Of a DNA stretch of 64,000 nt, positions 1-13,238 are shown piece after piece. The translations under genes and the position numbers were made by a program. Source of the stretch: Serinus canaria (lineage: Eukaryota; Chordata; Aves; Passeriformes; Fringillidae); the NCBI RefSeq assembly GCF_022539315.1, contig NC_066313.1:27689059-27753058 (forward strand). The letters run 5' to 3'. Every line of letters begins with the position of its first letter. Position 1 is the stretch's first letter. The notes below the pieces were generated by a model. That model searched no databases. It was given only the letters and a program-made list of their open reading frames with translations, and had not been told where the DNA came from.

Positions 1-580
1 TCAGACTTCAGTTAACCTGTTGCATTTGTTCCAGGAACTGGGCACCAGTTTTGCCTGCAATTATTTCTAGTGCCAGCCACATTCCTCAATGGCATCTGAC
101 AGCTGAAAAACTGCCCATTCTGTGAATCCAGCCCTTCCCTTGATGGCACAGAGACAGTGAATAGGAGGAGGAAAATGCAGAGGGTGAGAATAAGGCATGA
201 GGATTAGAATGGGACAAGACACTGCAGCTAAGAAGTGAAAACTTCAGAAAGGTAGAAGTAGGCAGCAGAATTGCACTGCTAAACCTGGGCACAGACAGAA
301 AGCAAGACTGGAAGTGGAGGGACAGAGAGGCTGAGCTCAGAAACAGGCAGGGGTAAGGGAAACATTATTTACAGAACACTTTCCTCTGAAAGCTGTAATG
401 AAACCCAAGAATCATCACTCTCACCATCACTCTGTAGTTAGGTGCAGGAGCAAAGAGATGCTTTGGGTTATTTCAAAGGTCTTGAGAAGAGGGGAATTGC
501 AACTCTCCCCAAATCATTTGGGCACATTCTCTCTCATTAATTTCCCTTCTTGCTTTCAAATACTTCATCCAAACACTCAC
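1..580. other. Partial intron downstream of EPHB6 exon 4
   Basis: This is intron sequence 3' of exon 4 on the minus strand. I see no exon, RNA gene or recognisable repeat; the short frames here lack family resemblance. Confidence 0.7.
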
Positions 581-736
581 CAGTGCAGGGAGCATCAGAA
601 TTGTCCGAGGCAGATCGGTAGTACCGGTTCTGACACTCACATTCCCGGGAACCCGGCTGTGGAGCGTGGCTGTGGGCAGGGCACAGATGGCAGGGGTCAT
701 CTCCCACAGATACTTTAAAGAAACCAGGGGCACAGG
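581..736 (-). CDS. EPHB6: EPHB6 coding exon 4: Cys-rich/EGF-like module
   Basis: This 156 bp exon lies between acceptor CTCCTCTTAG (ending 737) and donor GTGAGT (580-575). Completing the split alanine codon from exon 3, it encodes residues 286-337: ACAPGFFKVSVGDDPCHLC, then a PAHSHAPQPGSRECEC stretch, then QNRYYRSASDNSDAPCT, leaving one base in phase 1. The cysteines C287, C301, C304, C318, C320 and C336 fit the Eph EGF-like motif, and human EPHB6 has a closely parallel ACPRGLYKSS...PARSHAPNP...GFYRASSDPPEAPCT. The length matches the fourth exon of Eph genes. The next exon, which should open the first fibronectin type III repeat, is not in the window. Confidence 0.92.
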
Positions 737-2098
737 CTAAGAGGAGAAAAATAAAAGAGGCAAAAGCAGGAAAATCATTAATTCAGATTTCAGAAACAAT
801 GTAATCTTATTTACATTTAACTTGTGCTGCTGCTGCTGGGAGAAGTTATTGCATATAGCTACTACTGGTTTTGGTTCTTCATGGAGCATATTTTGTCCAA
901 GTTGCCATTTCAAAACAGTTTATTTTATTCTATACATAAGTGCTTAAATTGATTCACTAGCAGATGAAAGAGAACCAGTCCTGAGACAGCTTTGGCCACC
1001 TCAAATAATTGTCTTCTCATTATTCACTCAAAGAGCTTTTAAATTGGAGAAGCCAAGGAGGCCAGCCAAGCGATTTGTCTTGAAATATCAAACAGTTACC
1101 CACACCTCCTTCCCCCCACCCAACACAGCCACAAAATTGGATTTTTTATGCTGCCTACAACAGTTTCATTGCTTAAATTAATATACACTACCATTGCTGA
1201 TTTTGCATTAAAACTAAGAGCAGACACTAAGACTGGCAGTCCTATTTTTTTCCTGTAGGTCTGAAAACTTCCCAGTAATGGATAAAAGTATGTTAATTAG
1301 TCAAATTTAATCTGCAAATGCATAAGAACATGTATATGCAACAAGCTGAAACAAAGATGGAAATTCATCCTACAGGGAAAGAAAATGAAAAATGAAAAAA
1401 TAATTTATTAACAATATGGGAGTATGGCACATTCTAGGTTTGGCAAAGATGCCTAATAGGAGGTGCTTGGACCTTATATAGAAGGGCTAGAATACAGCTT
1501 TAACTGCATTTATGTACGTTTCTAAAGCTGTTTTTCTATATAAATAGATGCAGCTCTTTTAGATTTTATGGACTAACAAACTCAGGTGAAAGTTCATTTG
1601 CAGCTGACGTTTGGTTCATTAATTTAACAATAAAGAGCATTTACAAGGAATGGGAAACTTTCAGGTAGACTCCAGATAAGCATCTGATGTAAAAAGACTT
1701 AAGGGGCACCCTCAAGAGCAGAACTATTCTACTGGCTACCATAAGCAGAATATTCCAATGGATTGAGGATTGCAAAAAATTACCTAAAAAAAAAGCAAAG
1801 CACGAGAAGAATATTGTATAGAGGTGTTACATGAAATCAGAATCATATGTGTTCAATCCCCTTTGGGGCTACAGGCACAGTCCAGAAATAACAGCCAATA
1901 ACATCTGTGAAGCCCCATCAGGTTTATGCCTCTTGTATTACTTCATCCTCTCTGTCAAAACTCTTCTTGGATGCACAGAGCAACCTCCACATGTACACAG
2001 ATAAGGGTGGTAAGTCCTGGAACAGGCCAGACCATAAAGAGGACTTCAATAACTCTGAATGATGGCTATAAGATAGGGGAACACTGCTTCTTTCCAGC

Positions 2099-2147
2099 AC
2101 TCAAAAAAATGACAACTCAAAAAATTGACACTCAAAAAAATGACAAC
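2099..2147. repeat. Short tandem repeat, about 3 units of 16-17 bp
   Basis: Three imperfect copies of ACTCAAAAAAATGACA follow one another; the middle copy has ATTGAC in place of AATGACA. It is intronic and local, with no evident function. Confidence 0.8.
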
Positions 2148-3872
2148 ATTCAGTGTGTGATACATTGCCATTAGGAAAAGAAAGGGGAAGAAGAGACTGT
2201 AATTTTTCATGTGATGGATGATGGTTAAGAAAAGTGCAACTGCCTTTGCCTTCAGGCCTTTATCCAGCAGAAAATCAAATTATTCCCATACGGAGAGATA
2301 CATCCATATGTTTGTATGGACAAGAAAGAGTATGTAAGATTTTATCCACTTCATAAACTATACACCTTTCACTCAATTTTAGGGTCTCTTTACAGCCACA
2401 GATGTAGAATATAATATTCACACTTCTTGGCAAATGCACTTGTACTGAAACTCTGAGTAGTATGAATGGGAAGTTCTCATCCAACACACTGCAAAGTCAT
2501 TCAACCAAAATTTCAGGGCTCGCTCTTTCTTTATTTCAAGTTTGAGAATGCTGAACTTAATGTGAACGGCTTTAGTTTCTTAAAAAGTAATTTTATCTCA
2601 TCTGTTTTTTCTTGCATCAAACTCCTCTTGAGCTTTTGTTGAGGCTTAGAACTACTGACACATTCATTCCACTTGTCAGCGCAGCCCCTGTAGGATGGTT
2701 AATTTCTTTCATTCAGTATTACAGCCTGACATCAAGTAGGACACCTTGCTGCTAGTCACAATAATGAAAATGAACAGGTAATGGTAAAGTCTGCCATGTA
2801 TGTGATGCTAAAGGGAAATCTGTAGAGGGTACAGACTTTACCCCTGAAGCACAAAACCCTATTTACCCTACAAGGACAGTGCAAAAAAGATTTCAGGTAA
2901 ATTCACCCTAAGCCCAACTGAAAATCATACGGAAAGCTAGCGAAGCTGTGAATGAAGAATTTGTATGGTGTTTAGTAAATAAAATTAATTTAAAAATAAA
3001 CATGCTGTGTTAAAATAAATAAACATTTATTTTTACACAGTTCTTTAAAGTCTACTGGCAACTTGCTGTTGAGCCTGGGGATGCAGGGATGAGGTCTGCA
3101 GAGATGGCACAGTGTTGATGAATTAGCCAGAGGTAGTAAGCACAAGTGCAGTGCTGTAGGTTTTATGCAATGGAACAAAATGGTGCAGCACCACCTCAGT
3201 AAAGAAAAGCAGTCTGTGTAAGTTAGAGCACCTCTATTGCTTAAGAGCCATGCAAGATTTCATCCACGTTATGGGCAGTCATTTCAAGTGACCATAAACA
3301 TTCAAAAGCTGCTTGTAAAAACCAACCAACCAACACACAGAACAAGAACACAAGCCTCTGGACAGGGACATGGTGTCAGCTAATGGATAGCAATATTATC
3401 TGCTTGTATCACTGATGCAGTACACTGCTATAGGAACAACACTCTGGAACAGGTATGTGTAACAAACACCCGTGGTCAAATACTTACACCTGCTCTTAAC
3501 TGCCTCACAAAATCTAATTTCACCATCCATGCACTGTGCTTGGCATCATATGTCTGAACCATATGCAAAAGTAGGTTAGAGCTGTCTCTCCAAGCACTGC
3601 CCAGGGTCCAATGCCTTTTGTCTTGTGACACTGAACTGATTCCTTGCTACCTGAGAGATCTCTTACTCACTGAGGCTGCATCTATTTTTGAGTGCAATCC
3701 CTGAACTGTAAGAGTCACTCAATGAAGAATTGTTTATTTAGGTTCAAGAGTAATGACAGCATAAGAACAGGTGACTTTACAGTAAATTACAGGTTTAAAC
3801 AAGAAGAATATTTCCACCTACTAAAGTAGCAGGCTTCTGAGAAAAAAACTTCAAATATGAGCAGTAGACCAA

Positions 3873-3942
3873 ACAAAAAAACAAAAAAAACAAAAAAAAA
3901 CAAAAAAAGAAAACAAAAAGAAAACAAACAAACAAAAAAGCT
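3873..3942. repeat. A-rich low-complexity tract
   Basis: Runs of A interrupted by single C or G (CAAAAAAA-type units) over about 70 bases. On the minus (transcribed) strand it is T-rich. It is not attached to a recognisable retroposon. Confidence 0.85.
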
Positions 3943-4279
3943 TAACCACATTTAAGAAGGAACCTGGCCTGTTTATGAAGCCATTTTCATACAGTTGCCA
4001 TTGACATCTCTTCCCTCCAACATCTCCAGGCCAAATATTCCCTTGTCCTTTATTTTATTTAAGCAGAGCGAAGCAGCCCCATAGGCTCATTGAAAAGCAC
4101 TCCACTAGAGCTGAGTAAACTAAGAAACAAAACTTCACTGCTGCTGTTCCACCAATGAAACAAATTTCAGTAATATGCTCACATGTCCTGTGTGCTAGAC
4201 CAGAGCAGACTGATGTCTTGGCTACGCCAGATAGCATTCATTGTTTACCTGTGAAAAACTGGATGGAGCTCAGAGCTGA

Positions 4280-5690
4280 CAGCTGGAATTAGCCTCCCAT
4301 TCAGAGGCTCTGATCTTCAAGGAGGACTACTATACTGGAGGAGAAACACAGCAGGGTGTAAGGCTTCCAGGAAGTTCCTGGAAAGGACTGGGAACTACTT
4401 CCTGACCCAAGCAATAGAGGAGGCAATGAGGAGAGGTGATGGTGGATGTGATGCTCACAAACAAGGAAGGGCACACATGATGTGTGTGATGTGATGGCTG
4501 AAGGCAGCCTTAGCTACAGGGACCATGACATGGTGGAGTTCAAGATCCAGAGTGCAGTGACCAGAGTAAAGAGCAAGCTCACAACACTGAACTCCAGGAC
4601 AAGCAGATGTGACCACTTGGGCATTCTGGAGGCGTCCCGTGGGATAACGCCCTGGAGTGAAGAGTGACTCAAAGAAACTAGTTCATGTGCAAGGATTAGC
4701 TCTTCCAGGTGCAAAAGCACTCCATCCCAATGAGCACAAATTCAGGCAAAAAATGCCAACAGGCCTGCATGTCTGAACAGAGCTCCTACAACAGAAAGGA
4801 AGTATAAGGAGGCAGAAGCATGGACAGGTAGCCTGAGAGGAACACAGAAGCATTGTCCAAACACGTAGACACATGGCTAGGAAAGCCAAAGTCTACCTGG
4901 AATCACATCTGGCACAGGATGCCAAAAGTGAGAAGGGTTTTTCTCAGAACAGAAGTGGCTCAAGAAGACTGGAGAAAGTGTGGGTCGACTGCTGGGTGAC
5001 ACAGGACAAGTTTTCACATCAGTCTTAACTAGCAAGACCAGCCTTTAGGAACTCTAAGTCCTGGACACCTCAGGGAATTCTGCAGCAAGGATGATGATCT
5101 TTGGCTTCTACTCGGCTTTGGTGAGGGTAGACTTGGAGACTCAACACTAAACTATGTTGAGTTTTAGGCTCAACACTAAACTGTGCTGAGTTTTGGGCTC
5201 CCCAGTACACTAGAGACGCTAACTCTGCATTGGAGAGAATCCAGCAGAGGGCCATAAAGATGATGAAAGGGATGGAGTATTTCCCACAGGAGGAGAGGCT
5301 GACAGAGATGGGACTGCTCAGCCTGGAGAGGACAAGGCTTCCAGCAGTCTCATGAATGAGCACAAACAGCTGAAGGGAGGAAGTGAAGAGGACAGAGACA
5401 GGCTCTTTTCGCTGTTTCTCAGGGCCAGGGCCAGAGGTGAGGAGCACAAACTGAAACACAGGAAGCAGTTTTGTTCCCTCTGAACACAAGGAAGCAGTTT
5501 TGTACCACGAGGGTGACCAAGCACAGAAGCAGGTTACCCAGAGGGGTTGTAGAGTCTCCTTCCTTAGAGAAATTAAAAAATAGTCTGGACCTACTGCTGG
5601 GCTACTTGCTAGAGATGACTCTGCTAGTGCAGGGAGGGGGTTAAGGTGTACTCCAGAGACCTCTTCCAAGTTCAGCTATTCTGCATTTTC
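4280..5690 (+). mobile_element. CR1 LINE fragment with internal deletion
   Basis: The left half translates on + as degraded CR1 ORF2 endonuclease-end sequence: GSLSYRDHDMVEFKIQ and RVKSKLTTLNSR near 4500-4600 resemble the CR1 'GSLGCSDHEMVEFKI...KSKLTTLDFRR' block. From about 5040 to 5690 it jumps to the CR1 3' part (CTGCTCAGCCTGGAGAGGACAAGG near 5316, and an end like 'TTCAGCTATTCTGC'). The RT core between is missing. Two local duplications occur inside it (5140-5197 and about 5455-5510). It is defective and 5'-truncated; the ends are approximate. Confidence 0.8.
5140..5197. repeat. Tandem duplication inside CR1, 2 x 29 bp
   Basis: CTCAACACTAAACTATGTTG and its continuation at 5140-5168 is repeated at 5169-5197 with a few substitutions. 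This appears to be a replication-slippage duplication within the element. Confidence 0.85.
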
Positions 5691-8600
5691 CCTTAAACAT
5701 AAGCCAATTAAAATGTGTGGATGGAGCCCTGTGGCCTTGGTTGCCTCACTGCCAGATCATTCATCACATACATGATTGCGGGTGGGTGGACAAGGAACAA
5801 TGAATGGAAAGTTCTTGACACTAGACTACATCTCATTTCAGGTGTTCAGAAGTGAAATGAGAATAGGATTGTCAGGTTCCCTCTGAGGGAGGGGCCTGAG
5901 AAAAGACTTTAAACAAGACAGAAAAGTGTAAAGAAAAGCAATAAGGGAGGGATTCACTTGCCCGGTTCCACTCACATTACAGAAATTGGAGTGGAATACT
6001 GAGCAACTTAGGAGGGAAGATCTCTCCAAAGTGATTATTTTTTATTGTCTTGTGAAAAAAATAATTACTACATAAACCTATAATCTCACGTTGTTATTTC
6101 CAGGAGGGATGGCAGATATAGTGAAACAATCATGCTTTGAAACTCTCATTCTGCCCCTGGGTATTTCTATTTCCAGAAGAAAAACAGCAAAATGAAATCA
6201 CATAGCATACTGCAAGCAAAGCAGATTTACAGTGATTAAACATGATTCACATCTCTCTCACCTTCCTAATAAAATATAGTTGGAAAAATAATACTGTGGC
6301 CTAAATTTTGTTGTTGCTTATATTTTACATCTGTAATTTTGGCCAAAATGGCTGGACTGAATAAAGTAGACACTAACTGGCCTCAAGCTACTAGAAGCTA
6401 AAGAATGGCTTCCAAAGGCAGGCACTGCAGCTATCACAAACTTTCTGCTTCCAGCTGAACCCTGCCTCTGCATCCAGTCAGAGAGTTGCTTACATTCACA
6501 AGAACATTTATCCCTTTCCAAAGTTGTCTAAGATAGGCTGCCCACAGCACTCAGGACTTTAGCCCACAGATAGCAATAATTATTGTTCCCAGGACATGGA
6601 GCTTTTCCTGGCATTGCCTCAGTCCAGTCACTATAAATAGTACATCGAAAGTCAAGTCAGGAGGAAAGAGAAAAAAATTCCCTGGCAATCTAAATAGGCA
6701 AAAGCCACTTCCTCTTATTCAAGCACTTAAAGTGAGCCTAGGGCTGTCTTCATACACACAGACAGAATCCATCTCTCACGTGCTTCTGAATGATCTTACC
6801 TTGCATTCCCTTCCTACTGCAGATCACGGCATCAGGTCCCCTTGCCGTGGTCCTGCAGCCTCTGCAGATGACTGTGCTCACGGGAGACAGTCGTGACACA
6901 TGTCCAGACTGCAGCAGGCCCACTGCCACCAGGACTGGGATGTTTTCCTTTAGTGAACAATACCACTTCAGGACCATCCCAGAGAAAGCCTGAACAAGAG
7001 CGGCTTCTCCTGAAACACCTCCGTTGTGTTCCTGCAGAACAACTTCCCACAAAACAGGAACACCAGCTAAGCCACACGCCTTGTCACTGGCGACAGCGCA
7101 ACTTACCCCCCCCAGCACCAGGACTTTCCAAGGAAACACACTTCTAGCTCTGATTGATGCACAGTATCGGATGCAGGGACAGAGGGTTGTGGAGCTAGCA
7201 CCTCGGGGGGCAGAGCAAGCTGCCACTTCCCATCAAGTCAAGCCTACTAGGAGAGGGGAAGGCAGAGTCTGGAGTGCGCAAGCGCTCTTCCCTCAGCTTG
7301 TCTCAGTCATTTTTCATATCTTGGCACAGTGTCAGAATGCCACAACAGTTCAGCTGGGCACAGCTCATCTCAGACACTGACCCAGTTTTCCTCATGTCCC
7401 CCTACAACACTCGCCCCTGTGTTGCCTGTGTTTGCCTGACTGCTCACTGCAGACAAGTTCCACCCAGGAGGCCAGAGGAGCAGCTTCTGACAGACTTCCA
7501 GCAATAACAAATAGCAAAACCAGCAGAGAAAAGCGCTGGAATCATGGAGTGGCAGTAGGGAGAGGGGTAAAGAAAACGAAAATGAAGAGAGGACAGACCA
7601 AGAACCAAAGAGGTAGAGAAAGAGGCATTAAAAAGCTTACCTGGACAGTAAGGGCAGAGAGGAAATATCTGGAGAACTAAGCAAAATGCAGCAAGAGGAG
7701 AAGGACCAAGAAAGGAAACTTCACCAGAGCTTTAGGTACACCCAGCAGCGACTTTAGGGAATGTGATACAGGTGACACACACTTTCTGTATGCAGATACG
7801 ACTTGGAGCTGAACTGAGACACAAGAAGACCTTTAGAAGAGGGTCTAACTGCCCTCTAAATAATAATAATAAATAAATAATAATTATAATAAATAATAAT
7901 AATAATAAAAAAATTGCTCTCTTCTTGACTGAGACAAGTTATCTGTTTCTTGTGCAGGAGTTCTGCTCCCAGGTGTACTGTGGGGCAGCAAGAATCAATA
8001 CTAGGGGTGAGAGTATTGAAAACGAACAGTGTCAAAGCTGGAACTGGAGTCAACCTGGGAAGGATGAATGGATAGAGATGATTTTGAGGCCTAGGGAAAA
8101 CTGGATGTGCAGAGCTACAGAGGGCCTCAAATGAGAATGACTCTAGGTAAAGGGATGGAGTTTGGCACTTAGAGGGCAGGATGATAGAAAGGAGTTAGCA
8201 ACCAATAATACTGTAGAATCATGATGCAGACATTTAGAGACTGCATTTCTCAAAATGCTACAAAGATAGCATAATTTGCATGCAGAAAACACACTAGAAA
8301 ATAAGAATTGCATCTTTTAGATAAAAGACTTCTTCCCCCTTCCCATAAATATATCTATGGCTTGCTTATGGTGGTAGTAAATTCCTACTGGGGCAGGCTA
8401 TTCCACAGAGACTGCTACTGTGCATCTTGCATCTTGTTCTGAGTAAGGTGGGATCAGCCTGCAATAGAAGCCAAGCACAGTGATGCAGTAGGGCCTTGGG
8501 TTGATCTAGAGTTTCACAGTTACTACAACTGTTTGGGTGGGGAAGAGAGACTGGAAATGAAAGAAACATAAGGAGAGAGAAAAGTGTGTCTTTTGAGTCT

Positions 8601-9129
8601 TAAAGAGGAGCATCAAATCAACTGAGATAAAATAAATGAAGTGACTAAGAACGCTTTCCTGCTTAACTGTTGATAGGAGATCAGTTGAGTAAGGGATTTT
8701 TTAGGTAAAAGAGGTGGAGCTGAAGAAATTACTGCCTAATTATATGTGGGAGAACTGCCAGGGAATGGGTTGTGTGAGGAAAAAAAAGGCAAAAACGCGA
8801 GAGGAAAGAACTGGGCAGGGTAGGAGAGAATATGAGTAGACAGCAAGCACTTGATACAGGAAAAGAAGCAAACTACTTGAAAAGCACCAAAATGTATGTG
8901 CAAGTGGCAGAAGGAGGCTCAAGAAGCTGACGATGGGAGCAGCGTGGAAGAAAAAAAAATTGAAAAGGGCAACCTAGATCAAGGCACCAAACATTATTGT
9001 CAGCTGTGAGTTTACCTTGAAATTAAAGCTCTTACCTAGCAGACACTAAGACACTGAGTTTGAAGCAGAGCAGGCTGTGGGGCAGGAGCTTATGGCTGTC
9101 ATCAGCCACCTAATGGGAGGATATGAAGA
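5691..9129. other. EPHB6 intron, middle part
   Basis: No gene is recognised. Overlapping frames on both strands at 6.75-7.7 kb (longest 158 codons, minus) match nothing I know and look like chance. Purine-rich (GA) sequence is notable at about 7.55-7.75 kb and 8.55-8.95 kb. Confidence 0.55.
7856..7912. repeat. (TAA)n microsatellite
   Basis: Interrupted AATAAT/AAATAAAT repeats with an A7 end. Sense orientation for EPHB6 is TTA-rich. Confidence 0.9.
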
Positions 9130-9415
9130 AGGTGTAGGCACGAGGTGGCAGAACATGAGATAACAGACACAAGCTGTAATAACCTCTTACTACATCTTAC
9201 TGAAATCTTCTACATAGGAAAAAGTAATTTCACCATGGGTGTTGTCAAATATTGGAACAGTTGCCCAGGGACATTGTGTAATCTTCATCTTCAGTAATAA
9301 CTAAAACTAGAGTAGAACAGGCCTTGAGTGACCTAACCCAATTTGGTCCTGCTCTGAGCGTGGGGTTGGAGCAGATGACTTTCACGAGTCCCTGCAACGT
9401 AAATTATCCTGTGGT
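9130..9415 (+). mobile_element. CR1 LINE 3' fragment, diverged
   Basis: Matches the CR1 3' end on +: a 'TTTCACCATGGGTGTTGTCAA' block, 'ATTGGAACAGTTGCCCAGGG', 'GGGGTTGGAGCAGATGACTT' and a degraded end near 9410 (CGTAAATTATCCTGTGG, for CCTAAATTATTCTGTG). No coding capacity is left. Confidence 0.75.
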
Positions 9416-12400
9416 TTTAAATGAAGTATCCTTTAAGTGATTAAAATTTAAGAAGAGCTTGTTGCGCTCTTTCTTCCCTTTGCTACTAGTATGCGCATAT
9501 TTTTAGCAGACTATCAAATCTTTTATTTTAACATAAATCTTAACATTCTTTTAGCCTCACACACTGCAAAAGGTTTATGCAAAATGATGAGAAAGGGCGT
9601 TTTTTAGTAACACAAAAATAATCATGCAATATTCTTCCCAAACGAGACCTCCAACAGCTCCGTGCACAGTTGCTTGCTCCTGTAGTTATCAGTAATACAG
9701 ATGTGATTCCTTCTGCAATCAGAAGGGACTGCATACACCAAAGGACATGGGCAATTTTATGGAATCCTTAAGTCAACTACAGATGACAGGCAGACCTTCT
9801 GCTTGCTAAATACTCTTGGAAACAAACATCCAGAGAAAGAAGAGAGAAGCAGCCATGAGGAAGGCTAACCTTGGTAAACACCCAAATGCCCACTCTCTTA
9901 CTCTCCCTCCTCAGCAAGACATAGGGAGAAAATTGGATGAGAAAGCTCGTGGGCAGAGGTAAAGAAGTTATAAATACAGGGAGCTTGTTTACCAATTACT
10001 ATCACAGGCAAGACAGACTTGGCTTGGGGAAATTTAATTTATTGCTGATTAGCATAGATTTGGGTAATGAGAAAACAAAAACAAACATTAAGCCAACACC
10101 TTTCCTCCTCCCTCTCCCAAGCTCAGCTTAAAGCTTTTCACTCCAAACTTGTACTTTCCTCCACTTTCTGGCTACTGTTTTCTGCCTCTGGTTAAGTATG
10201 TTTGTACAGAGGTGCCACACACATGGCTAATCAGCTCAGCTCTGTCCAGAGCTCTGTCCTTTATTTGGAAGTCAGCTTAGCACTTTATCAGGCAGTCATT
10301 CCTCTTCTCTTTTTTGTCTACATTGTCATTCAAAAAATACTTTTTAAAATGTCCCAGTCATAAATTCTAAACATTATTTTCAAAAGCACCTGGTAATCTA
10401 AATCCTATATGATTTTGCATGGCAAGACACCCTGGGTGCAGACATCTCCAGAAAGAAAAGGAACTAAGGTCCCAACCTTCTTTTTTCCTCTGTAAACTGC
10501 CATTCTCTTTTTTTGACTGTTCAGCATGACAAGTCTAATCAGATAAAGTGAGACGTGAATCCCACACAGACTGCACCCCGCATCACCCAAAGGGCTTGCT
10601 AAAGGTTGCTGTTTCACTCTCCTATTTAGCTGCAGAAATCTGCCATATAGTAACACAGAGCAGGCAGTCTTATAAAAATAAGGAAAGAAAGTACCCTAAA
10701 TCATGAGAGGGGGCAGGGGGAAAAGAAGGGTTTTCTATCTATCTGCTCAGAATGGCTCTTGGCAGATTTGTTGTTCTAAATAAAGAGATAACAGCTGGTC
10801 CAGGAAGGACTCCACAGGCTTGCATATGGTGAGGGGGAAGGCAATGCCCACACACTCTTCTAACAAAGTGTAAGGAAACTTGCTTCTCCTTCTTATCCTT
10901 GGTTGATTCTTCAGACTTATTAAGAACACCTCACTGCATTATCATCAGAAATCTGCCCTTGAGCTATTGCTTTTGTTCTGTGTTTCATCTAGAACACTGT
11001 GGCTGCTCTGTATCAGGGTGGACATCTGCTCTTAGGAAAGGAGAACACAAGCACAGAGGAGATGGGCTGGAGAGGACTCCACGCAGAGGAGCACCAAGCA
11101 AGGGGACACGAGCTGAATGTGGCTTCATTCAGACAGGACAGCAACACGTTGTTAGCAGGAGAAGAGATCGAGAGGCATCATCAAGCCAGAGGAGTTTACA
11201 AGAAACATGATGAGGAAAGAATAGCCTTTAACACTATGATTCATATTGGGTTGTCATTGGCTGCTCTAGGCTGCTCATGGAATCTCGGGAAGTAAATTAC
11301 AGGAACTGACTTTTGTAGCTTGATAGACTGTCATTATTTCAGTTATTCCTTACAATATTAACTGTTTTCATCTGTCTCCAGCTTCTGTGACAATAAGGCT
11401 GCAAGGAAGTATCAGCTTTCACTGAATACTATGGAAAATGGAAGACATTTAAAAAAAAATCCTTGGTTTTTTTTGGAAAGCCAAATTTCTTTTTTTTTTT
11501 TTTTGACTGCTTAAGACTACTATCTGAAACTAAATTATTGACTGATGGTTTATTTATTTATTTTATGTACATGTGAACTAGTCATGCTACTGATGCAGAC
11601 AACAAATTTATTGCCACACAGAGCTGCTCTCTGTCAGAGCTTACTGTCTCTGAAGCAGCACTAAAGGAATGTAGTTACATTTCTCTCAAAATGAACAGGA
11701 TAAAAAGGCACACACATTTTAATTATTCTCAAAGTTTAAACAAATGAAAAGCACTTACCAATTTTAATTGCTTTTTAAGTCTCCAGTACAATGACCTGTA
11801 TTTCAATAAAGCTATTTTGCATGACCCAAATCACTTAATGAAGCAGGAATTTAAGGAAATATTGACAACATTAATTATTCGTTGCATTTGCACTCTGGTG
11901 TTAACTAGAGTGTTTGTACGTTCCATGTCCAAGTTGAACTCTTGTTTGAATACATCCAACTTTTACATTTTGTCTGCAGCCAACATTTTAGGCTGCTGAG
12001 AGATTTTGAGTAGATGTGTATTAAAACAAAGGAAGCACCAGAAGAACATCATACACAAATTGTACAACCAACATAAGCAGTTTCCTCTAATGGACTGTCC
12101 TAACCTTAAGATAGGAACCAGTCATGACATTAGACTGGGTGCTCAGCCTTGGCCAGAATTTAGCCCAATACCACTTCTGGGTGACACATAATGTACTTTA
12201 CTTCCTCCTACAAACATATCACAGAAATACCACTGGCCCTGGGGCAGACAGTACATTACTGGTAATGATGATACCATTATAACTGCTTTTTCTAGTCAGG
12301 ACAGGCTCACAGAGCCACATTTTCCCTCTCCCATGACCAGGCTGCTGCCCTTTTCCTTTTTTTTTTTTTATTTTATTACTATACACTAGCAAAAGGGCCC

Positions 12401-12627
12401 AAAATAACTAGGACAGAGAGTGTATTAGCTCTGGGCTCAGCTCTCCTCCATGTGGCATCTTCCTTCTAATGCTGCTGCCTCTTGGTAAAGCAGTGGAATT
12501 ATGGCAGATCTGGCTAGTGACAGCTCCTGCTAGTTCTGTACAAGTACCCTCAGAGGCTGTCTCTGGTGGCAGCTGTAACTAAGGCCTGAGTGGATTTTCC
12601 AACCATATTCTTAGCAGCAAGCAGTTG
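9416..12627. other. EPHB6 intron, right part
   Basis: No exon or RNA gene recognised. Overlapping + frames at 10.9-11.3 kb (103 and 98 codons) have no known relative and no conserved motif. T-runs occur at about 11.49 and 12.36 kb. Confidence 0.55.
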
Positions 12628-13051
12628 TGTCCTGGTTTTGGCCAGGACAAGGACAATTTCTTGCATTAGCTGAGAGTGGGCATGGCTGTGGGGGTGTAAC
12701 CAGGACCAGATGTTACTCTCACCACCTCTTATCATTGACAGGGGTAGGGGGAAGGCACTCACACTCCAAGGAAAAGGGCATTCCTTTCTGTTGGGAGAAA
12801 ACCTTTCTGTGCTGGAAAGAACCAATCAGATCAGTATTTGTTTACTGTAATTTCTCATGAAAATCATCTGTCTTACACCTTTTGTTGTTATTACTGTTCA
12901 TTTTATTATCTCATTGCTGTTGCCAGTAAACTGCTCTTATCATAATTTTGATGATCTTTGCCTTTTGTGCTTCCAACTGGAGGGGAAGCAAGTGGCAGCG
13001 TGGTTTTAGTGGCAATACCAAACTGGAGAACACCATTCCTAAGCCATGACA
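12628..13051 (+). mobile_element. Solo LTR, ERVL type
   Basis: Starts TGTCCTGGTTTTGGC and ends AAGCCATGACA, a degraded form of the TGTCCTGGTTT...TTAAACCACGACA termini of an abundant avian ERVL-like LTR. The flanking five bases AGTTG (12623-12627) and AGTGG (13052-13056) look like a target-site duplication with one mismatch. A CCAAT box (about 12830) is inside. It sits 187 bases past the exon 3 donor of EPHB6, antisense to the gene. No internal viral genes are present. Confidence 0.75.
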
Positions 13052-13238
13052 AGTGGTCACTCCAACTCCAGTCTGAGGAGCTCAATGTGTGAAAAGAGGC
13101 TGCTACAAGGCGATCTCTGTGAGAAATTATTTACTCTCCCAGCTCCGTGAAATTTTGGCTAGGGCCAAATATTGCTGACACAGAGAACCACTGAAAAAAG
13201 GTCTTGCCTAAGGGGAAGAGGAGAAAAAGTTCTCTCAC

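Larger units (their letters stand above)
737..4279. other. EPHB6 intron, left part
   Basis: AT-rich intron sequence. The only structure seen is a short tandem repeat near 2.1 kb and an A-rich tract near 3.9 kb, listed separately. No exon with both splice sites and a family match was found on either strand. Confidence 0.6.

Noticed and set aside
5070..5669. 199-codon minus frame
   Set aside because: It is the antisense of a CR1 3' region with internal duplications, not a gene.
6750..7226. 158-codon minus frame within an EPHB6 intron
   Set aside because: No family match, no splice-site support and competing open frames on the + strand; probably chance in a GC-richer patch.
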